A DNA stretch of 64,000 bases from Acidobacteriota bacterium. Lineage in GTDB: Bacteria; Acidobacteriota; Holophagae; Acanthopleuribacterales; Acanthopleuribacteraceae. Made by a program: the position numbers and the translations under genes. Location of the stretch: positions 62,001 to 126,000 of the forward strand of contig JAGQSC010000017.1 in NCBI GenBank assembly GCA_020439745.1, written 5' to 3'. The notes under the pieces were generated by a model. It was not told the origin of the DNA and made no database searches. It was given only the letters and a program-made list of their open reading frames with translations. This document shows positions 9,202 to 17,600 of the stretch, piece after piece (position 1 is the first letter of the stretch; each line of letters starts with the position of its first letter).

Positions 9202-9282
9202 TAGGTCTCTTTCCATTTCCGCATTGAAACGCGGCAAACTGGTCGATTAGTATGTTTTATAGCCTGGAAGCTGAGGTGCTGG

Positions 9283-9957
9283 TTGAGAATTCTTTTGGTT
9301 GAAGACGACCCCAAGCAAGCATCAGTGATTTGTAACGGACTCCGTCATGCCGGCTACGTGGTGGATCTGGCTGAAGATGGTCAATCCGGCTTAGATCTTG
9401 CCCTTGGTCATCCCTATGACTTGATTGTCATGGATGTCATGTTGCCCAAGTTGAATGGATTTGAGGTGATTGAGGCACTTCGATCCGCGGGAATGCGCTC
9501 ACGTATCTTGGTTTTGAGCGCGCTCCAATCGGTGGATGATCGGGTGACCGGTCTTCTAAAAGGAGGGGACGACTATCTGGTCAAGCCTTTTGCCTTTGCC
9601 GAACTTTTGGCACGCATTCAAGCGCTACTCAGGCGAACAGACGGCTCGGAGCAGATGACCGTCTTGCGCGTCGGTGACTTGGAGCTGGACCTGATGAATC
9701 GGGAAGCGCGCAGGTTTGGCGAGGTCATCCCTCTTCAAACAAAGGAGTTTGAGTTACTTGAGTACCTCATGCGCAACAAAGGACAAATCGTTTCGCGCAA
9801 GATGATCATGGAGTATGTCTGGAATTTTCATTTTGACCCTCAGACCAATGTGGTTGAGGTAAGAATTTCAAAACTACGCGAGAAGGTCGAGCGGCCAGGT
9901 TACCCACCTTTGATTCACACGGTTCGCGGGGCGGGTTATGTCGTGCGTGATCCCTGA
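9283..9957 (+). CDS. OmpR/PhoB-family response regulator
   Basis: A 224-residue protein with a receiver domain (acidic Asp8/Asp9, phospho-acceptor Asp51 in DLIVMDVMLP, Ser in VLSAL, Lys in YLVKPF) followed by a winged-helix DNA-binding domain (EFELLEYLMRNKGQIVSRKMI...VRISKLREKV...IHTVRGAGYVV). It starts with TTG at 9283, with GAGG eight bases upstream; no ATG in frame gives a complete receiver. It is coupled to the kinase gene by TGATG overlap. The sequence type resembles CusR/QseB-like regulators that sense metals or envelope state; the signal here is not known. It is divergent from the deaminase gene. Confidence 0.93.
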   Translation: MRILLVEDDPKQASVICNGLRHAGYVVDLAEDGQSGLDLALGHPYDLIVMDVMLPKLNGFEVIEALRSAGMRSRILVLSALQSVDDRVTGLLKGGDDYLVKPFAFAELLARIQALLRRTDGSEQMTVLRVGDLELDLMNREARRFGEVIPLQTKEFELLEYLMRNKGQIVSRKMIMEYVWNFHFDPQTNVVEVRISKLREKVERPGYPPLIHTVRGAGYVVRDP

Positions 9958-11351
9958 TGTGGCACCGGACGTTGCGGTCCAGATTGTTGGCCAGCCAACT
10001 TGCCGTTTTTGGACTGTTCTCGCTTTTTGCATACGTGGCGCTGGACATGGCATTAGTTCGCATACTCATGCACCGTGTGGACGGCGAGCTGGAAACACAC
10101 CTTTTGTTGCTGGTGGATGAATTTGCCGATTTGAGTGAAGACAATCGAGCTCGCATGCAGGCTCATTTGACCCAGTTTTCTTATGTGAGCGGAACCACTG
10201 AAACTTTTTTCAGGATTCTCAGTGAAGACGGTGACGCGGAACTGACTTCGGATATGAGCTTTTGGGAAGAAGTTACACATAAACCGCTTCCTGGTGCACG
10301 CATTGAACATCAACCCTTCGTTTGGGAAACCTTGAGAGGCGTCGGGAGAGATGGGCAGGACGCAAGGGTAATCTATTACCTAAGCCCTAATCGTAACCTG
10401 TACCAATTCGGCAGGAGCCTTTCAGAGGTCGAGTCCGTTATCACCAATACTCGTCTCGGTTTTGCGCTTACCCTGCTGGTGATCATGCTGGTGGGCGGTT
10501 TTGTCAGTTATGCGTTGACAGTCAAGTCAATCCAAGGTGTTGTTCGAGTCACTGATGCGGCCGTTGCCGTTCGTGAACAGGGTGATCTGAGCCAGAGAGT
10601 GACGCCCGACTATGGCATCGTTGAGGCGGACGCGCTTGCTCAGACTTTTAACGAAATGATGGATCAAATCGAAGCTTTGGTGGCCAATGTCCACTACATG
10701 ACCAACACTATTGCCCATGATATCCGCAGTCCAGTGGCCCGCATGCGTGGCGTTGCCGAATCAGTGGCAAGTGGCCAAACCCATATGAGAAACGACGCCA
10801 TCGCTGAATTGGTGGTCGATCAATGTGACCATATTCTCGGTTTGGTGAACACACTACTCGACATCACTGCGGCAGAATCTGGCACTGTGAAGTGGGAGCC
10901 GGTACCTGTGGACCTTGAACATGAGACTGTTGTAGTACTCGACCTGCTTGAACCCTTGATAGAAACCAAGGATCTGTTGATCAAGCGACATTTCAGTCTC
11001 TCACGCCCCGTCTGGACCGATCAAAAAGCGGTGCAGCGCGTGATCTTCAATCTCATCGACAACGCTGCCAAATATTGTCCAACGACTGGTGGCCAGATCG
11101 ATGTGACCGTCGCGCAGCGAGACGATGAGGTGTACTTTGCGGTTCAAGACAATGGTCCCGGCATTGAAAAAGATGAGCAGGCCTTGGTCTTCAACCGCTT
11201 TTTCCGAGGGGACCGAGCCCGCAGTCATGGCGGTCATGGTCTCGGTCTGAGTTTTTGCAAAGCAGCCATTGAATCGTTGGGTGGTCAGATCGGCATGGAA
11301 AGCCATTCCGGGGGTTCGCTATTTTGGTTCACCCTCCCGAATGCAAACTAA
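9957..11351 (+). CDS. Membrane sensor histidine kinase paired with the regulator
   Basis: A 464-residue protein. TM1 at ~12-36, a periplasmic domain of ~130 residues, TM2 at ~163-185, HAMP, dimerisation domain with phospho-acceptor His254 (IAHDIRSPVARMRG), and an ATPase domain with N box (FNLIDNAAKYCP), G1 (VQDNGPGI), F box (FNRFFRGD) and G2 (HGGHGLGLSF). The periplasmic part has no motif I recognise. The overlapping start shows that it is made together with the upstream regulator. The 3' end overlaps the convergent PstS-like gene by 4 bp; those two minus-strand genes could be targets, but there is no direct evidence. Confidence 0.93.
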   Translation: MWHRTLRSRLLASQLAVFGLFSLFAYVALDMALVRILMHRVDGELETHLLLLVDEFADLSEDNRARMQAHLTQFSYVSGTTETFFRILSEDGDAELTSDMSFWEEVTHKPLPGARIEHQPFVWETLRGVGRDGQDARVIYYLSPNRNLYQFGRSLSEVESVITNTRLGFALTLLVIMLVGGFVSYALTVKSIQGVVRVTDAAVAVREQGDLSQRVTPDYGIVEADALAQTFNEMMDQIEALVANVHYMTNTIAHDIRSPVARMRGVAESVASGQTHMRNDAIAELVVDQCDHILGLVNTLLDITAAESGTVKWEPVPVDLEHETVVVLDLLEPLIETKDLLIKRHFSLSRPVWTDQKAVQRVIFNLIDNAAKYCPTTGGQIDVTVAQRDDEVYFAVQDNGPGIEKDEQALVFNRFFRGDRARSHGGHGLGLSFCKAAIESLGGQIGMESHSGGSLFWFTLPNAN

Positions 11352-11755
11352 TCCTTGATGACAATCTCCTTTAACCGGAATGACTGTAGGTGTTCTCTTT
11401 GGCTGACGTGGACAAAACCTACGAAACCCGGATTACGGGATATGATTGCCATCAGGATAGCCTGATCATGAAAAGTGAGTGGGGGCTTTACCCCGCCTTT
11501 CAATCCTTGGTTAACCCAGTACAGATCGACATCGAAGGACGGCCCAAACACGAGATCTTCGAATTGGTTTCGCAACTCCTTGGGCAGTTTGATCTGGCAT
11601 GGCGTGAGGCGCTCACCCTTGATCTGGTCCGTCTTCCCCAAGTAGAGCGACCTCAGCTGGTAGAGTTGAAGAACATCCAACTGGGTATCCTTGCTTGTGA
11701 TGACGATGATCGCATCGTCACCGGGATACCAAAGGACAAAAAGTAGCCAGATCAT
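11348..11755 (-). CDS. Small PstS-like phosphate-binding domain protein
   Basis: A 135-residue protein, about half the size of a classical PstS. After a short hydrophobic, uncharged leader (MIWLLFVLWYP) it shows the pattern of the small PstS-like group: IIVITSKDT...LQLYQLRSLYLGKT, a strand with PCQIKLPKELRNQFEDLVFG, then VDLYWVNQGLKGGVKPP and the closing NPGFVGFVHV. Such proteins bind oxyanions and are usually encoded near porins. Here the porin gene ends 3 bp before this start, and no Shine-Dalgarno site is visible, so translation is probably coupled to the porin. The exact ligand is inferred. Confidence 0.7.
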   Translation of the reverse strand: MIWLLFVLWYPGDDAIIVITSKDTQLDVLQLYQLRSLYLGKTDQIKGERLTPCQIKLPKELRNQFEDLVFGPSFDVDLYWVNQGLKGGVKPPLTFHDQAILMAIISRNPGFVGFVHVSQREHLQSFRLKEIVIKD

Positions 11756-11758
11756 CGT

Positions 11759-12802
11759 TTAGAAAGTCAGGCCTATCCAAGCGGACCATTCGCGAAAGTC
11801 ATCCAGTGTTGAACCGTCGTAATGGGTTCTTGCCATTTCAGCCTTTATTCGAACGCGTGGATGAGGCCAGTAGCCCAGTGTCAATGCCTCCGTTTGCTGG
11901 CGATCAACGCCCTCTTCGTGGCCCTCAAATGCCGCGTAATCAAACCGGATGTTTGCATAGAGTCGTTCGTGGAAGGACCACTTGAGCTTGACATAGCCCG
12001 TTCGCGCATTAGCGTTATCCGGCTTTTCATAGCTGAGAAACTCGGACCTAGCCATCAACTTTTGGGGAACAATATTCAGCTCTCCATAAAGCATCCATCC
12101 GTATTCCGAAGTCTCAAGTTCGTCGCGATCGTCTTCTAATCGATGATAGGAAAAGCCAAGCATGCCACGTTTTGGAAATCGAAAGCTCACATCGCCACCA
12201 AGTCCGTCGGCGCCATTACGGCCTCGTGTGTTGGATGCTTCGGCTCCATTGGTAAAAATGACCGCATATTCCAAGCTACCCGATGGCGTTTCGCGGGTCC
12301 CGAGAAACTGAAGACCCACGGATTTGTCGGGTATGAATTCGAGCTGTTCCATGATCGGTTCCAAAGTGGCATCCGTGGTTACCGCCCAGTGTTCGGGCTT
12401 CCAAATACCAGCAGGTGTGCTGAATTTGCCCATTTGAAATCGGGCACCTGCATGGTACCGATATTCGATGTAGCCGCGGTCCAGAATAATGCGTCCATCG
12501 TCTTCCTCGCTTGTCCCGGTTTCCGGCAGATTCTCATATTCAATTTCTACGAATGCCAGCCAATGCTGATTGATCGAAATGTCGAAATTGAGATAGACAT
12601 GTTGGACATTGAAGAAATCTTGTTGACCTTTGATATCGTTGTCGGCATAGGCGAAGTCCAACCAGCCTCCGAGTTTGATACGACCTGCCAATGCTTCCAG
12701 TCGGGTGAGTCTGAGTTCCGTGTCCTCTTCTTGGTCTTGGCCGTAACCGTTGAGCGCCAAAATTAAGGCGGAAGCCAATACAGCGATCTTTCTCAATTTC
12801 AT
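11759..12802 (-). CDS. Outer-membrane porin (phosphate-selective/OprO-like type)
   Basis: A 347-residue protein with a signal peptide (MKLRKIAVLASALILALNGYGQ) and alternating beta strands with aromatic residues throughout (IKLGGWLDFAYADND, NVQHVYLNFDISINQHWLAFVEIEYE, GYIEYRYHAGARFQMGKFSTPAGIW), ending in ...WSAWIGLTF, a terminal Phe as in barrel proteins. A short Glu-rich stretch follows the signal peptide (DQEEDTELRLTRLEAL), a probable coiled-coil peptidoglycan anchor. It is upstream of, and coupled to, the small PstS-like gene, suggesting a shared role in anion uptake. It could equally be a general porin. Confidence 0.82.
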   Translation of the reverse strand: MKLRKIAVLASALILALNGYGQDQEEDTELRLTRLEALAGRIKLGGWLDFAYADNDIKGQQDFFNVQHVYLNFDISINQHWLAFVEIEYENLPETGTSEEDDGRIILDRGYIEYRYHAGARFQMGKFSTPAGIWKPEHWAVTTDATLEPIMEQLEFIPDKSVGLQFLGTRETPSGSLEYAVIFTNGAEASNTRGRNGADGLGGDVSFRFPKRGMLGFSYHRLEDDRDELETSEYGWMLYGELNIVPQKLMARSEFLSYEKPDNANARTGYVKLKWSFHERLYANIRFDYAAFEGHEEGVDRQQTEALTLGYWPHPRVRIKAEMARTHYDGSTLDDFREWSAWIGLTF

Positions 12803-12831
12803 AGCGTACCTCGCGTTTACTCTAGCTCAAG

Positions 12832-13497
12832 TCACCTGGGGAAAGGTATCAAGCGGGGTGTGTGTTGTTGGTAATCGTCGTAATGAGTTGAAAAAGCCTC
12901 TTTCAACATGCCTTCCTCTCGGAAGATGCGCCAGGTGATGAGTGGCATCAACACCGTCAGAAACATCCACGCGCCCGATGTTGACCCGGCATAAACGACA
13001 GTTCCCAGGGCCAGCGTTAACGTGCCCAGCTCAGCAGGATTTCTTGTGCGGCTGTAAATACCATCGGTGATCAGTGGATGGTGGTTGAAAAGGCCCAACT
13101 CGCTGATGAAGAAGGCGCGCAACTTGAGAATGGCAGCCAAGCGAAAACAAACACCACAGCTTACGAGACCGATCCCAACAGCTGTGCTGAGGGCCGAAAT
13201 GGTGTTGCAAAGCGCTACAGACATCAGTGATAGCCAAAACACAATCAGCAGTGCAAACCCAATCGAAGGACTCAATGATTCACCAAAAACACGGACAGGC
13301 TGACGAGATGTGCATCTTCGACTGACAATGGATTCAGTCAGCCCGACTAGGACAATGACGCACCACAAAAGAAGCGCTGCCCAGCTGAGTGAGAATTCTG
13401 GGTCCAAGTACCTGGCGATGATCCAAGGTCCTGATAAGACCAGACCGTGAATGGCCATCCCGGTTAGGTGCCAAAGGAACTGCTTAGTCACCGGCAA
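12832..13497 (-). CDS. Isoprenylcysteine methyltransferase-like membrane protein
   Basis: A 221-residue protein with about five membrane helices. The C-terminal third has the pattern of the ICMT/PEMT-like family: HHPLITDGIYSRTRNPAELGTLTLALG followed by a hydrophobic helix and REEGMLKEAFSTHYDDYQQHTPRLIP. In known members the R-x-P-x-Y type segment and the E-E near the end bind S-adenosylmethionine; here it reads RNPAELG. The substrate may be a lipid or an isoprenoid end. Its start lies inside the upstream zinc-ribbon gene (14-bp overlap), so the two are expressed together. Confidence 0.75.
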   Translation of the reverse strand: MPVTKQFLWHLTGMAIHGLVLSGPWIIARYLDPEFSLSWAALLLWCVIVLVGLTESIVSRRCTSRQPVRVFGESLSPSIGFALLIVFWLSLMSVALCNTISALSTAVGIGLVSCGVCFRLAAILKLRAFFISELGLFNHHPLITDGIYSRTRNPAELGTLTLALGTVVYAGSTSGAWMFLTVLMPLITWRIFREEGMLKEAFSTHYDDYQQHTPRLIPFPR

Positions 13498-14092
13498 TAA
13501 CGCCCCTAAAATGAGCAGGTGTCATGCCCAGTGCCATCGCCATTTCGGCGATTTGTTGGTATAGATCTTCGCTGAGATCGCCAGCGATTAATCCGGTTTC
13601 GTAAGCCAGCCGTATGATGATTTCTTTGGCTGGATCTGTGAGGTTCCCGTCCATGCCAGCCACGTGGTTAGCCAAAGGCTCATGGCTGTTTACTTGAGCC
13701 AATGAGTCTCGTAACTCATCCTCATCAATGCCGTCATTGGCATGGTAACGATAGACGGCCACCGCTTGAGCAATCTGGTCCCTGCCGGTTGCTTGTGTTT
13801 TTGATAATACACTTGCGGATATGCGGCGCAGCGCGGTAGCAAAGGCTTCATGGGCTCTGTCGGTAACCATGTTGGGATCAAAGTTAAGGACATCGACCAC
13901 GAAGTCACCTTGGCAACCCTCACAGTGTACATATTCGCCGAGTTTTTGAAGCGGGATCAGGGGGATAAAGTACAGCGTAAAGAAATTGCGAACCCGCTTC
14001 AGTTTGAATGTCTGCGCACTGCGACAATTGGGGCAGAAGAACTCACCTCTTTCCGGTGTGGAAGTGACACTTCGAGTTCCAAAGATGATCAT
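13484..14092 (-). CDS. Zinc-ribbon protein with TerB-like helical domain
   Basis: A 202-residue soluble protein. Residues ~14-70 hold a zinc ribbon: FFCPNCRSAQTFKLKRVRNFFTLYFIPLIPL, then VHCEGCQGDF, that is two CxxC pairs about 40 residues apart around a hydrophobic strand pair. Residues ~100-202 are helical with an acidic pattern (NLTDPAKEIIIRLAYETGLIAGDLSEDLYQQIAEMAMALGMTPAHFRGVI), which looks like a TerB-type helical bundle. The combination is known in bacterial zinc-ribbon proteins of unknown role. It heads a two-gene unit with the methyltransferase-like gene. Paired inverted repeats lie just upstream. Confidence 0.75.
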   Translation of the reverse strand: MIIFGTRSVTSTPERGEFFCPNCRSAQTFKLKRVRNFFTLYFIPLIPLQKLGEYVHCEGCQGDFVVDVLNFDPNMVTDRAHEAFATALRRISASVLSKTQATGRDQIAQAVAVYRYHANDGIDEDELRDSLAQVNSHEPLANHVAGMDGNLTDPAKEIIIRLAYETGLIAGDLSEDLYQQIAEMAMALGMTPAHFRGVIAGD

Positions 14093-14108
14093 GGATGTAT
14101 TCCTCCCA

Positions 14109-14173
14109 AACTATGGCATTCTTGCAGGCGAAAACCCATAGTTCAACCTGAATCATGTGTGGATGTTCAGGTT
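14109..14173. promoter_or_regulatory. Two perfect 8-bp inverted repeats in a divergent promoter region
   Basis: AACTATGG at 14109-14116 pairs with CCATAGTT at 14136-14143, and AACCTGAA at 14145-14152 pairs with TTCAGGTT at 14166-14173. They lie in the 112-bp space between the minus-strand zinc-ribbon gene and the plus-strand gene at 14205. Each could be an operator half-site pair or form a hairpin in the leader. No regulator is identified. Confidence 0.45.
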
Positions 14174-14204
14174 AGGATTGTGTCACTTTTGATAGGAGTA
14201 CGAT

Positions 14205-14648
14205 ATGGAACAGCGATTATCTGATTTAGAGAAACGGAATCGATGGCTGGTCGTGGGGTGGGTGTTGTCAATGGCCATGATCTGGATGTCAGGATGGACA
14301 CCGGACTCGATCAAGGCCAGTGGATTTCAGTTGGTGGATGAGTCGGGTAAGGTACGGGCCGAACTCGGTTTTCAGGAGGGCGAGCCGGTTCTTTTGATCC
14401 GTGACGAGAATGGAGTCGATCGGCTTGTCGCCTTTCACCATCAGGAAGGTACCGGCATTTACATCAATGATGCGAGCAAAACCACGCGCATTGGTGTGGC
14501 TCAATTCGCACATGGTGGTGGGGGTGTCGCTCTGCATGGCCCTGAGTCGAAGGGGGCAGCCGTGTTGTATTTCAAAGATGAAGGCAGTCTTCGGTTCTTT
14601 GATGCCGAGGGGAATGTGACACGACTTGTAAAAGGGGAGGAGCAATAA
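14205..14648 (+). CDS. Small membrane-anchored beta-repeat protein, unknown
   Basis: A 147-residue protein. The charged N-terminus MEQRLSDLEKRNR is a short coiled coil, followed by one membrane helix (WLVVGWVLSMAMIWMSGW). The rest is made of short strands with repeated turns: GFQLVDESGKVRAELGFQEG, PVLLIRDENGVDR, LYFKDEGSLRFFDAEGNV. This strand-turn periodicity (residue pattern L-x-D-x-x-G-x-x-R) resembles small bacterial proteins built as trimeric or right-handed beta structures. GATAGGAG precedes the ATG. It ends one base before the convergent giant kinase gene ends. Function not recognised. Confidence 0.65.
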   Translation: MEQRLSDLEKRNRWLVVGWVLSMAMIWMSGWTPDSIKASGFQLVDESGKVRAELGFQEGEPVLLIRDENGVDRLVAFHHQEGTGIYINDASKTTRIGVAQFAHGGGGVALHGPESKGAAVLYFKDEGSLRFFDAEGNVTRLVKGEEQ

Positions 14649-14649
14649 G

Positions 14650-17600
14650 TCAGTGTGTGGTTGGTTCAGTCAAGGGAACATCCAGTGGAAACAGCAGCGT
14701 AAAGGTCGATCCTTTTCCTTGACCGTCGCTGTAAGCTTCCAAGGAGCCGCCCATCTCCGTAAGCGCATTGGCACAGGTATGTAAGCCGAATCCGTGACCA
14801 TCTCGTTTGGTCGTGAATCCGTGTACAAAGATACGTTTCAGGTGATCGGATTCTATCCCGCAGCCATTGTCACGAACGGCAATGGCTGCCTGATCCTTGC
14901 TGGGTTGTGAGACCCGAATGGTGAGTTGGGGATGTTCGACATCTGCCATGGCATCACGTGCGTTCTTGATGATATTGGTGAGTACATGAACCAGTTTCAC
15001 ACGAGGAACATTTCCTTTGGGATTGGCCTGGAATTGGCGTATCACTTGGATGCCCCGTTTGTGGAGTGACGTCTGCATTAGCTTCAAAGCGTCGTCTACG
15101 ATCTCAGTGACGTCGGTATTTTCTGTGTACAGTCCAGCCGTTGCATAGCTTTGTTGGGTATGAATGACGTCTGTCATCATACGTATGGCTTCGCGTAGTT
15201 CCTCTACTTCCTGGGTGAGCCGTCCATGCTCTGTCTTGAGGCCAGGAAGTAGCGTGTCCAAATATTCGGGGATCAACTTGCCTTTTGGATGTTCCGTGAA
15301 GAACTGTGCCAGATTTTGCCGGTGGCTCGCAAGTAATCCTTCGATGCGAATCAGGTCATGTACCTTGCTGCTGTTGAGGCGTTCGTAAAGCACTTCGGTC
15401 GAAATATTGACACTGTTCAAAATGTTGCCGATGTTGTGTAACACTCCGGCAGCGACTTCGGCCATTCCGGCCCGATGGGCCACGTCGATAAGCCGAGACT
15501 GTGCGTCTCTAAGATCGGACGTTCGTTTCTCGACACGCTCCTCCAGCTCTTCGTTCAGTCGACGAAGTTCCTCTTCGGCGCATTTGTTGGCCGTGATATC
15601 AGTGGTTGTTCCGGCTACTCGAGTGGCTTGTCCGGATCCGTCCCGTTCGACGATTTGTCCGTGTGCCCGCAACCACAGCCACTCACCCGAATCGGCTTGA
15701 ATGCGATAGACGGCTTCGAAATCCTCTGCCTGGCCAGATAGATGGGCCTGTAAGGCGTTCAGCAGAATGTGACTGTCTTCGGGATGCACGCGCGTATCTG
15801 ATGGCGCATCCTTCGGGCCGTCTAATTTGGATGGCCTGTGAATACCTTTGAGCGGATTGATTCGTGCGACTTCCCCAGTTTGCAGATTCCAATCCCAAAG
15901 TTCGTCGCCGCTTCCCCCCAAAGCGAGGCGTAGACGCTCTTCTCGCGTGGCCAGCGATTTCTGAAATGCGCGCCTTTCTGCTTCCTTTTGTAATCGGAAA
16001 CGAATGAATAAGGCACTTGCCAGTAACAACACTGCCGCATAAGTGAGGTACGCCCACCAAGTCTGCCACGGTGGTGGCAGTATCTTAACCCGGAGACTTA
16101 TGGGTTCGCTCCATATGCCGTCCTTGTTAGCTGCCTTCACTTGAAAATCATAGGATCCCTGACTGAGACGGGTAAAGGTAGCCACGCGATGTTTGGCATC
16201 CCCTTCAATCCAGTCTTGATGAACACCTGCCATGCGGTATGCATAGCGGTTACGTTCTGGGGCCGTGTAATGCAAAGCGGCGAATTCAATGGCGAACATC
16301 GTCTCGCGGTAAGACAGGGTAATCGCATCCATGCTCTGAATATGTTTGCTCAGCGGTGTAGGGTGGTCCGCTGTTGAAATGGGTACCGGTTTATTGGAGA
16401 TCAGCAAGTTGGTAAGTGCCACCTGAGGCGGACGGTGGTCTAAAGTGACCAAATGGGGCGTGAAACGGGTAATGCCACCGATTCCACCGACCAACAGATC
16501 TCCATTGGCTGCCTTGTGATAGGAACCCTGGTTGAACTCATTGCTCAGAAGACCGTCCTGGACGTCGAGATTGCGGAAACTGTCATCATTGGGATTGAGC
16601 CGCGAAAGTCCATGGTTGGTTGTGATCCATATCAAACCCCGCTCGTCTTCCAGAAGCCCATAAATCACTTCATTGGGCAAGCCGTCCTTGACGCGGTATC
16701 GTCGCATGGATCCCGATGTTTCAAGTCGGTTCAGTCCGCCATCGGTTCCTATCCAAACGCGACCCGAGGAGTCTTCTAGGACGCATAGCACCCAGTCATT
16801 CGCCAGGCTGTTGGGGTCGTTTTCGTGATGTTGAAAATGCCTCGTTGGGCGTCCCTCCGCAGACAATACGCTGACACCGCCGCGTGTCGTACCGACCCAG
16901 ATATCGCCTTTGTGGTCTTCATACAACGACCTGATTTGGTTGTGTTTGATGGCGTTGGAATCATTTGGGTCCGGCAGAAACACCTGCATCGAACGGCGAT
17001 TCTCATCCATACGAGCCAGTCCATTGTTGGTGCCCACCCAAAGTTGCCCATACCGGTCTTCAAGTAATGCAAATACGCGGTCGTTGGGCAAACTGTTCGG
17101 ATCGTCTGGCACGTGTATCCAGCGATCAAATGTTCCGGTGGCTCTGTTCAGTCGATTGAGACCACCACCCGAGGTGCCGACCCAAATAAAACCCAGACGA
17201 TCTTCTTCTACCGCAAATACCCAGTCGGAACCGATACTGGCGGGATTGTTTGGATCGTGTTGGTAATGTGTGAAGTGGTCTGTTTTTGGATCGACCACAT
17301 TGAGACCGCCCGTTTTGGTGCCTATCCAAACCAAGCCATCACGACTCTCGAAGATTTCCCAAACCAGGGAATCATTAAGATTCTGCTTTTGGTTGACATC
17401 GGCCACGTAGTGCCGAAACCAGGGCGTGGGTTGCGCCAGTTTGTTGATACCTGTGCCACGAGTGGCGATCCAGATGACACCCGTACGGTCCTGCATCATG
17501 GCGCGTACATCAGCGTTGCCCAGACTGCTCTGGTTGTGTGGGTTGTGTGTGAGCAGGTCATAGTTCGTACGGTCGCTGTTCAGAACCCACAGACCGCTTT

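Noticed and set aside
12143-12766. 207-codon plus-strand frame opposite the porin
   Set aside because: Antisense shadow; the minus-strand protein has a signal peptide, barrel strands and terminal Phe.
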